Assembly: GCA_039033695.1 (NCBI GenBank)
Contig: JBCCCC010000197.1
Location: 1-5,121, forward strand
Direction of reading: 5' to 3'
DNA length: 5,121 nt
From: CALBPI01 sp039033695
GTDB taxonomy: Bacteria; Pseudomonadota; Gammaproteobacteria; Steroidobacterales; Woeseiaceae
Under the pieces are notes generated by a model. That model saw only the letters and a list, made by a program, of their open reading frames with translations, did no database searches and was not told where the DNA came from. Shown here piece by piece: positions 1 to 5,121 of this stretch (the first letter of the stretch is position 1; the number at the start of each line of letters is the position of its first letter). The position numbers were made by a program, and so were the translations under genes.

Positions 1-2957
1 ATCTGGGTCAACCTATAGCCATCATCGTACTGATAACTGGTGACCCGGCCGTCGGCGTCGGTGCGAGACACAAGGTTATCTGCCTCGTTATAAACCATTG
101 TGACTGTACCGCGGTCAGCGCTGATCTCTCGAGTCATACGCCCAAAGTCATCAAACTCCATCTCGGTGACGGCACCATTGGGGGCGACAACCTCAGTGAC
201 ATTGTCCTTCACGTCATAGTCGAATGTCGTCACATCGATACCGTTGACGGTCGAGCTGCCGACACGGCGCAGATGATCGTAGCCACCGAGGGTTGTAACT
301 ATACCCGTGGGATCGGTGGAGCTTTGCAATTGACCTAGTTGATCAAATACCTGCACCCAGTCATCTGTGCCAGCACCGCCCGGTTGTGGGAGCTGTGTTT
401 CCAAGACGCGACCATCTTCGTCATAGACGCGCGTTACCGCATACGCGATGCCCACACCGTTCGGCAGTATTCTTTTTTCGATCGCAGGATTACCTCGAGT
501 GTCAGGATCGTAGGTAATGCGCTGGCCGGAGGGCGCGATCATTGCACGTAGGTTATGAGCGGTATCATACTCGTACGTTGTGACACGGCCGGAGAAGTCC
601 GTCGTGCTGGTCATCAAACCGGCAAGGTCATAGGTGAATGACATGGTTCGAATGTCTGCGGGTGCGATCGGCGTGGTCTGGGTTATCGACGTAATGCGAC
701 CTCTCTCGTCGTAGCCATAGCGCGTCTCCAGCCCGTTCGGTTCCTCGAACGCGATCAATCTGCCGACACCATCATACTCGGTAAAGTCGGTCCGAAATCC
801 ATTCGGATCGATCATGTATTCCATCTCACCGCACTCGCCGCCCGTGGTGCAATTGTAGTAATTGAATGTCCATGTATCAGCAGTCCCTGCCAGCGGGCCG
901 TCGACACTGCTGACTCGCCCATTCGCGTTGTAGCTAAAGCTAGTGGTTCGCGAGATTGGCGTGCCGGATGACTCAAACCCGCTTTCCACAATCTGGTGGA
1001 CCCGAGGCGTACCCGGATAGTAGATCACGTCGACCTCATGAGTGCCGCCAGCGAATACGCTCGGGTAGACAATACGCTCGGGCAATCTGTAGTTGGCGTG
1101 CCAATCGATCGTTGTTGTGCGGGCATCCGTTGTGCCGAACGCATCGGTAACGCTGGTCAACAGATTTCGGGCGAGATCGAATGACTGGCTGCGTTGTTTG
1201 CCGTCATAGTCAGTTGTCGTCGCCACATTGCTGTTGTTATCCCGGCTAAAGGTTTTTGTCTGGCCATCCTCGACGATACTGGTGACAAAGCCCTCGCCGA
1301 ACTTGCGGTTGATCTTGTAGTCGCGAATATGCTCCTCAGGAGTCCCCGGCGACTCAGTGACGATCGTGCTCGTCAGATGGTAGACCCAAAAACTATAGCC
1401 TTTCCATTGTGTGTAGTTGATCTGTATCTCATCGGTGACATCTGCGCCCGTACCGTGAAATGAACGCGACGCTCGCGCCACGACGTCGTACTCCCATGTG
1501 GCGTAGCGCCGGTCTTCGCCATCAATAATGCCGGTCAGCGCAAATTCATGACTTGGCTCGTCATAGACGTATTCGCGTTCGCCTCCATCCGGATAGGTCA
1601 CTTTGATTAGCTTGGCATAGTCGGCGGTGTCATAGGTGTAGGTTGTCACCTTCCCGTCAGGGTCAGTCATGCTCGTAATCTGGTTGACAACGTCAGTCTG
1701 CTCCCACCACTCTTTGGTCGGATCAGCAGCAACCGCATAGCCGAACGTGAGCGTGCGACCAAACTCATCAGTCACCGACTCCAGGCGATTCACGCTGTCA
1801 TAGGTGAGTGTCGCGGTATTGCCGTCTCGATCCTCAATACTGAGCAGGCGACCTTCCGCGGAGTAAAGCTCTAACTCATCGTCGGGCGTTTCGAGTTCCC
1901 ACCCTGTACGAACGCCGCCCGTCAGAATTTCCGTTAGCGTGTAGTTGACAGAGGCATCTGGTCGCCACAGCGTCCCGTTGAATACGAACGGAATCACGGC
2001 GCCGTCGGGCCTGTACACTCTGGCACCGGTCACGGTTGTGCCATTGCGCGGAAAAATTGCTCGATGGTAGGTGTGTCGCCATGCGGCGCCGATAGATCCA
2101 GCGGCAATGACGGCTGTTCCATTGTCGTTCTCAGTATTCATGCCCACTAGCACCGGCGAGCTGCCGCCGAATGCGTCGCCGGGTGTGCTGAACGTATAGG
2201 CGCCGTTCTCGTTTCCGCTGATTTGCGCGTAGCTATTGTATGTCCTCTCAAACAACAAAGGATTCGGACCAACACCAACAAAGTCAGTCTCCAGCTGATA
2301 TTTGTTACCAGTGCTCACATTGACCGGATTGCCCACTGTGCACTCGCCCTTTTGCGGGCAGGTCTTGCCAAGATCCTTGGCGGTATCTGCGTAGCTACCC
2401 GGCATTTCGCAGTACCCTGAGGTGTAGAAGTATCCATCCGGGCAGGCCAGACTGCGTTGGCGTCGCACGTGCGCCCAGAGGTAGTTGGCACTTTCACAGC
2501 CCGACCCGTTGTCCAGTTGGCGTTGTACATGATCAAGATAGTAATTGAGAGTCTCGTCACCATTGCTATTGATCACCGGCATTGACTGACTGCCGCCGCC
2601 CAGACATGCCCCGCCAAAATCCAGATTCTTGCGCTCTCCTGTTGCCCAAGTGATGCCGCTAGAAGTGATTGGCCCACATGATGTTGAGCCATAGCTCGGC
2701 GGGTCCATTACCGCTTGCGCGCTCGAGCCGTAGACCGGCGTAGAGCACGTCAACTTAAGATATTGATAATCAGTGAGATGCGGCGCCACGCAATTGCTGT
2801 TGCCTGTTGGTGCACAGCCTAGTGGTGGCGTTTGCGCTGCCGCGCTGGCGCTGGTCAACAGCCAGACGGTAGTGGCTGCAACGCAAACTAGTATTAGACT
2901 GAGAATACGTTGAGTGCGGGATTCCGATTGCGGTTTGCCGATACGTGGTGGGCGCAT
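1..2957 (-). CDS. Secreted RHS/YD-repeat protein, N-terminal 985 residues (C-terminus beyond the left edge)
   Basis: The frame is open for 985 codons from the ATG at 2957 to the left edge, with no stop. Residues about 18-41 form a hydrophobic Sec-type signal peptide (ILSLILVCVAATTVWLLTSA) with likely cleavage in ASAAAQ; no twin-arginine or lipobox is seen. Residues 42-206 are a cysteine-rich head with ten Cys (48, 56, 71, 94, 118, 154, 172, 183, 200, 206), which could form disulfides after export. Residues about 207-245 (GNPVNVSTGNKYQLETDF, then LLFERTYNS) match the DUF6531-type segment that precedes RHS cores. From about 365 onward come YD repeats, for example GRLLSIEDRDGN, DPDGKVTTYTYD, DFSGRVTTYEYD and DADGRVTSYQYD. 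A CX5C pair lies at 703/709. RHS proteins usually exceed 1200 residues, fold into a hollow beta shell and often end in a variable, frequently toxic, domain; that end is not visible here. The start is supported by AAGGA 7 bases upstream. It is divergent from the gene at 3426. Family assignment is firm; a toxin role is inference. Confidence 0.95.
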   Translation of the reverse strand, partial: MRPPRIGKPQSESRTQRILSLILVCVAATTVWLLTSASAAAQTPPLGCAPTGNSNCVAPHLTDYQYLKLTCSTPVYGSSAQAVMDPPSYGSTSCGPITSSGITWATGERKNLDFGGACLGGGSQSMPVINSNGDETLNYYLDHVQRQLDNGSGCESANYLWAHVRRQRSLACPDGYFYTSGYCEMPGSYADTAKDLGKTCPQKGECTVGNPVNVSTGNKYQLETDFVGVGPNPLLFERTYNSYAQISGNENGAYTFSTPGDAFGGSSPVLVGMNTENDNGTAVIAAGSIGAAWRHTYHRAIFPRNGTTVTGARVYRPDGAVIPFVFNGTLWRPDASVNYTLTEILTGGVRTGWELETPDDELELYSAEGRLLSIEDRDGNTATLTYDSVNRLESVTDEFGRTLTFGYAVAADPTKEWWEQTDVVNQITSMTDPDGKVTTYTYDTADYAKLIKVTYPDGGEREYVYDEPSHEFALTGIIDGEDRRYATWEYDVVARASRSFHGTGADVTDEIQINYTQWKGYSFWVYHLTSTIVTESPGTPEEHIRDYKINRKFGEGFVTSIVEDGQTKTFSRDNNSNVATTTDYDGKQRSQSFDLARNLLTSVTDAFGTTDARTTTIDWHANYRLPERIVYPSVFAGGTHEVDVIYYPGTPRVHQIVESGFESSGTPISRTTSFSYNANGRVSSVDGPLAGTADTWTFNYYNCTTGGECGEMEYMIDPNGFRTDFTEYDGVGRLIAFEEPNGLETRYGYDERGRITSITQTTPIAPADIRTMSFTYDLAGLMTSTTDFSGRVTTYEYDTAHNLRAMIAPSGQRITYDPDTRGNPAIEKRILPNGVGIAYAVTRVYDEDGRVLETQLPQPGGAGTDDWVQVFDQLGQLQSSTDPTGIVTTLGGYDHLRRVGSSTVNGIDVTTFDYDVKDNVTEVVAPNGAVTEMEFDDFGRMTREISADRGTVTMVYNEADNLVSRTDADGRVTSYQYDDGYRLTQ

Positions 2958-2964
2958 AGTTGCA

Positions 2965-2969
2965 TCCTT
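2965..2969 (-). promoter_or_regulatory. Ribosome binding site of the RHS gene
   Basis: Read on the minus strand, AAGGA lies 7 bases before the ATG at 2957. It selects this ATG over the out-of-frame ATG at 2973, whose 67-codon frame closes at 2770. Confidence 0.75.
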
Positions 2970-3021
2970 GCACAAGCCTGCGTCTGCGTTGAGAGCGCAG
3001 AGAGTTTGTTCAGCACACACA

Positions 3022-3053
3022 ATTAGTAAGCGCGCTCGACAACATGGTGTCAA
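3022..3053 (-). promoter_or_regulatory. Candidate sigma70-type promoter for the RHS gene
   Basis: On the minus strand a perfect TTGACA -35 hexamer lies at 3053-3048. The -10 is poor: CTTACT at 17-base spacing, or the better ACTAAT (3027-3022, 4 of 6 matches) at a long 20-base spacing. If used, it would leave a leader of roughly 60 bases. The good -35 and the position are what is seen; function is inferred and weakly supported. Confidence 0.3.
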
Positions 3054-3294
3054 ACTCTATTTGGTGTCTTTGGCACCCTAGGTTGCGCGCGAGGTATTGC
3101 ATCATTGTTACAAGAGGTTTTCGTAACCTGGCTCGCGTCCTCAGCCAAAACCGGCTCATGCCTCGCTAAAACACAACAAAATCATCGACAAGCAATAGGC
3201 AGCCAGAATTCTTCATTCTCTTGCCCTGTTCGGCGCTCTCGATCAATTGTTGTTGTCGACTAAAGCAATGCCGAAGTTGGCAAGTCGCTGAGTC

Positions 3295-3308
3295 GCCAAA
3301 TGTTTGGC
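3295..3308. promoter_or_regulatory. Palindrome GCCAAA-TG-TTTGGC, possible operator
   Basis: Two perfect 6-base inverted arms are separated by 2 bases. A third half-site TTGGC lies at 3277-3281, so TTGGC, GCCAA and TTGGC occur within 32 bases. The centre is about 125 bases upstream of the GTG at 3426. This symmetry fits a dimeric regulator, but no regulator family is recognised and no promoter has been placed beside it. A chance palindrome remains possible. Confidence 0.35.
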
Positions 3309-3413
3309 TATCGTAGATCCCCAACGCCCGAAGAATTCGCGCATTGAAGACAGGCGAGTATCTCGGATAGTCTTGATGCCAGTGATGTCGAATTAGGCAG
3401 GAATAGCTTCCGC

Positions 3414-3418
3414 GGAAG
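3414..3418 (+). promoter_or_regulatory. Ribosome binding site supporting a GTG start
   Basis: GGAAG lies 7 bases before the GTG at 3426. Upstream in the same frame there is no ATG, GTG or TTG before the TGA stop at 3345-3347, so this site and GTG define the start. Confidence 0.7.
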
Positions 3419-3425
3419 ATATACA

Positions 3426-4319
3426 GTGCGATCAAGAAATTTCCGTTACATAGGGTTTGTTGTACTGCTCGCTGGAATAGGAACGGCATTGCTTCTATCG
3501 CGAACCCGAAGTACACAAACCAGTGAAAGGTCGACTGTTTCGCAACCACTGCCAGTCTCTCAGAGCGTTTCCGAAGACCGGCCATCGGGCTTCTCCACAT
3601 CGCCACCTGGCGCAGCAGATGTCGGCTATCGCATCGATTCAGACGAAGAACCGCAATGCATGCCTCTAGGTGCAGTTGAACGACGACAATTAGAAGATGT
3701 GGCGAACTCTTGGTATTCAGAGCTTGGCGACGCCAAACAACGCAAGTATTGGCCCTATCGGTCGCTTGACGAGCGCATTCTCATAGATATGGCTGCACAG
3801 GGCGATGCCGAAGCAATGCTCCAATTGGGGCTGAACAAGTTGTGGCGCGCAACCCGCGTGTCGGGGTCGAAGTGGCCGATGAACCCGGAGCAGGTTGTTG
3901 CGGACACGCCGCGTCGGGAGCCAATAGACGCAGAATTGTTCACAAGTGCAGAAGTCGATCTACACAACGCTGCTGTGAATGGCAAGATCTTTGCGTTGCG
4001 TCAACTGGTGAGAGAGTACGAATTCGATCCTGCTCCTCTTATGGAATTCATCGCTCCGGGGGACCCGATGCCACTAGACGACGCTATCAATGCTCACATC
4101 GCTTCATACCATCTGTTCGAAAACTATGTTGTAGATTCTCCGATAACGTCGGTGGATTTGCCGCTCAGCGATGAGGCGCGAATGCGTGCGGAACGCTTTG
4201 CGAAAGGAAAGATGAGCGGGGTTAGATTTTTTCGCCAAAAAGCGGGGTACGCAACGGAAAAAGTAGTGGTCCCAGATGCTGTGCTTATGCTAATGGCAAA
4301 CGACACGTGCCAACGATAA
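3426..4319 (+). CDS. Membrane-anchored or exported hypothetical protein with Sel1/TPR-like helices
   Basis: This 297-residue protein is not a family I can name with certainty. It starts with GTG behind a well-spaced GGAAG. Residues 9-24 (IGFVVLLAGIGTALLL) are a single hydrophobic segment after a basic N-terminus (three Arg in the first seven residues), so it is either an uncleaved anchor or a signal peptide, with the body in the periplasm. Residues 25-65 are a Ser/Thr/Pro-rich linker. Two segments look like Sel1/TPR-type helical pairs: about 119-140 (LIDMAAQGDAEAMLQLGLNK) and about 178-199 (DLHNAAVNGKIFALRQLVRE). The stretch of some 40 residues between them carries no recognised motif. Only two Cys are present, at 78 and 295. 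There are no obvious catalytic motifs. Sel1-like repeats usually mediate protein contacts, so a scaffold or adaptor role is an inference. It is divergent from the RHS gene and convergent with the rRNA operon, with its stop 68 bases before the terminator A-tract. It is not in the usual immunity-gene position for the RHS protein, which would be after that gene's 3' end. Confidence 0.8.
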   Translation: MRSRNFRYIGFVVLLAGIGTALLLSRTRSTQTSERSTVSQPLPVSQSVSEDRPSGFSTSPPGAADVGYRIDSDEEPQCMPLGAVERRQLEDVANSWYSELGDAKQRKYWPYRSLDERILIDMAAQGDAEAMLQLGLNKLWRATRVSGSKWPMNPEQVVADTPRREPIDAELFTSAEVDLHNAAVNGKIFALRQLVREYEFDPAPLMEFIAPGDPMPLDDAINAHIASYHLFENYVVDSPITSVDLPLSDEARMRAERFAKGKMSGVRFFRQKAGYATEKVVVPDAVLMLMANDTCQR

Positions 4320-4387
4320 CGAGCATTCGTATCGCAATGGCCTTCCGAACACAATTCCACTGCCAACTCAACGCACGTGCCAGCCAT

Positions 4388-4422
4388 AAAAAAAGCCGCA
4401 ACCCAAAACGGGTTGCGGCTTT
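4388..4422 (-). terminator. Intrinsic terminator of the rRNA operon
   Basis: A perfect 13-bp stem (4392-4404 with 4410-4422; core GCCGCAACCC/GGGTTGCGGC) closes a 5-base loop. On the minus strand the stem runs into seven consecutive T (4394-4388), some within its base, beginning 11 bases after the 5S 3' end. On the plus strand the stem is followed by TTTCTCT, so it may also end transcripts of the gene stopping at 4319, less efficiently. Confidence 0.93.
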
Positions 4423-4433
4423 CTCTAAATAAA

Positions 4434-4552
4434 TGCTTGGCAGTGTCCTACTCTCACATGGGGAAACCCCACACTACCATCGGCGCAGAGCATTTTCACT
4501 TCCGAGTTCGATATGGGATCGGGTGGTTCCTACTCGCTATTGCCGCCAAGCA
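4434..4552 (-). rRNA. rrf: 5S ribosomal RNA
   Basis: The minus strand reads as a complete 119-base 5S rRNA. The ends TGCTTGGC and GCCAAGCA form a perfect 8-bp helix I. Conserved internal blocks include CGAACTCGGAAGTGAAA, GCGCCGATGGTAGTGTGGGG and GAGAGTAGG. It is the last gene of the operon, 3' of 23S and just before the terminator. Exact ends are set by comparison with E. coli 5S and could shift by a base or two. No abnormality is seen. Confidence 0.97.
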
Positions 4553-4594
4553 AACTGGTATGAATCGACGTGTCCTTGCGGCTCACGGCGCTTC

Positions 4595-4612
4595 AAAAAA
4601 GGTTAACAACCT
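4595..4612 (-). terminator. Weak terminator-like hairpin inside the spacer
   Basis: On the minus strand AGGTT-GTT-AACCT (4612-4600) is followed directly by more T residues, giving AACCTTTTTTG. The 5-bp, AT-rich stem is too weak for efficient termination, and rRNA operons are antiterminated, so it may be a pause or attenuation point before 5S, or chance. Confidence 0.25.
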
Positions 4613-4674
4613 GGAAATGTTTTGACGTTCTTAGAGTGTCGCTTCGAGTGACTAACTTTCCGCCTGACTTCGTT

Positions 4675-4732
4675 GCAGCCCTTGCTCACTCAGTCACGTA
4701 CCGATGTACGCTCCTTCGCTCACAACGCCTGC
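4675..4732 (-). other. Structured hairpin element in the 23S-5S spacer
   Basis: On the minus strand a 5-bp helix CGTAC/GTACG caps a 4-base loop ATCG (4697-4710). The outer arms GCAGGCGTTG and the GGGCTGC region can pair imperfectly (GCAG, C and TTG positions, with mismatches). Between them are opposed purine-rich tracts, GTGAGCGAAGGAG and TGACTGAGTGAG, which could form G-A pairs. Possible roles are an RNase III-type processing stem or a small inserted repeat. Pairing was found by eye; no energy was calculated. Confidence 0.5.
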
Positions 4733-4813
4733 GCCTCGCCAGTCGAAAACTTAACCGACTCGATAAGGATTTCGCCTTCGCGTCACACCTCAGCAAGACT
4801 GCTTTGGTGTTAT

Positions 4814-5121
<308 letters not shown>

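Larger units (their letters stand above)
2958..3425. other. Divergent intergenic region
   Basis: These 468 bases lie between two divergent genes. Visible contents are the RHS ribosome binding site and candidate promoter, a direct repeat TGGTGTC (3045-3051 and 3062-3068), the palindrome at 3295-3308 and the ribosome binding site of the plus-strand gene. Plus-strand frames are broken by stops; the reading frame of the plus gene is closed by TGA at 3345-3347. The minus-strand frame ending at 3166 is judged spurious because it overlaps the 5' part of the plus gene. No tRNA, intrinsic terminator or convincing promoter for the plus gene was found. Confidence 0.7.
4553..4813 (-). other. 23S-5S internal transcribed spacer
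   Basis: This spacer of about 261 bases is longer than the roughly 90 bases of the E. coli 23S-5S spacer. It has no tRNA: no T-loop GTTCRA motif with flanking stems was found. On the minus strand it begins ATAACACC just after 23S, resembling the ATATAACACC that follows 23S in Pseudomonas. It contains several inverted repeats: AGTCG/CGACT (4741-4745 with 4756-4760), the element at 4675-4732 and a short hairpin with a T-tract at 4595-4612. Short reading frames crossing it are chance frames over RNA genes. Confidence 0.85.

Noticed and set aside
339..1463. Plus-strand open frames of 62-89 codons opposite the RHS gene
   Set aside because: They are antisense shadows of the continuous minus-strand RHS frame, overlap one another and encode no recognisable motif.
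1876..2973. Short minus-strand frames at 1876-2082, 2315-2563 and 2770-2973
   Set aside because: They lie in other frames within the RHS gene. The third begins at an ATG inside the RHS ribosome binding region but lacks the YD and signal features of the true frame.
3115..3136. Hairpin AGGTT-TTCGT-AACCT in the intergenic region
   Set aside because: A 5-bp stem with no T-tract; too weak to call a terminator or regulatory RNA.
3166..3606. Minus-strand open frame of 146 codons in the intergenic region
   Set aside because: It overlaps about 180 bases of the better supported plus gene, including its start, signal segment and linker. It shows no recognisable domain and no clear ribosome binding site was identified. 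A remnant in its 3166-3425 part cannot be fully excluded.
4304..4382. Repeated CACGTGCCA at 4304-4312 and 4374-4382
   Set aside because: A single 9-base repeat, one copy at the end of the coding region; no flanking symmetry, element ends or integrase suggests an attachment site or target duplication.
4553..4813. Possible tRNA in the 23S-5S spacer
   Set aside because: No cloverleaf, acceptor stem or T-loop consensus was found; only imperfect hairpins are visible.

Overview
The window looks like chromosomal DNA from a gammaproteobacterium. The 5S rRNA and the 3' part of 23S rRNA resemble those of Pseudomonas and Xanthomonadales-type lineages. Base composition is moderate, Shine-Dalgarno sites are clear, and there is a large exported RHS protein of a kind common in environmental gammaproteobacteria. 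A genus cannot be named from this sequence alone.

Left (1-2957, minus strand): one uninterrupted reading frame of 985 codons runs off the left edge. It encodes the N-terminal part of a secreted RHS/YD-repeat protein with a Sec-type signal peptide, a cysteine-rich head, a DUF6531-like segment and then many YD repeats. Its C-terminus, where a toxin or other variable domain would lie, is outside the window.

Middle (2958-4319): a 468-base divergent intergenic region separates the RHS gene from a plus-strand gene (3426-4319, GTG start). That gene encodes a 297-residue protein with one N-terminal hydrophobic segment and two Sel1/TPR-like helical pairs. The intergenic region holds a weak candidate promoter for the RHS gene and a 14-base palindrome with a nearby third half-site that could be an operator. 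It contains no convincing gene.

Right (4388-5121, minus strand): the distal end of an rRNA operon transcribed from the right. It contains the last ~308 bases of 23S rRNA, including the sarcin-ricin loop, then a 261-base spacer with no tRNA but with several hairpins, a complete 119-base 5S rRNA and a strong intrinsic terminator. The plus-strand gene and the rRNA operon converge on this terminator.

The RHS gene and the plus-strand gene are divergent and could share control. Nothing links either functionally to the rRNA operon, which probably just marks a chromosomal border. I see no transposase, CRISPR array, phage gene or clearly new system. The least explained items are the folded 23S-5S spacer, the intergenic palindrome and the unknown anchored protein.
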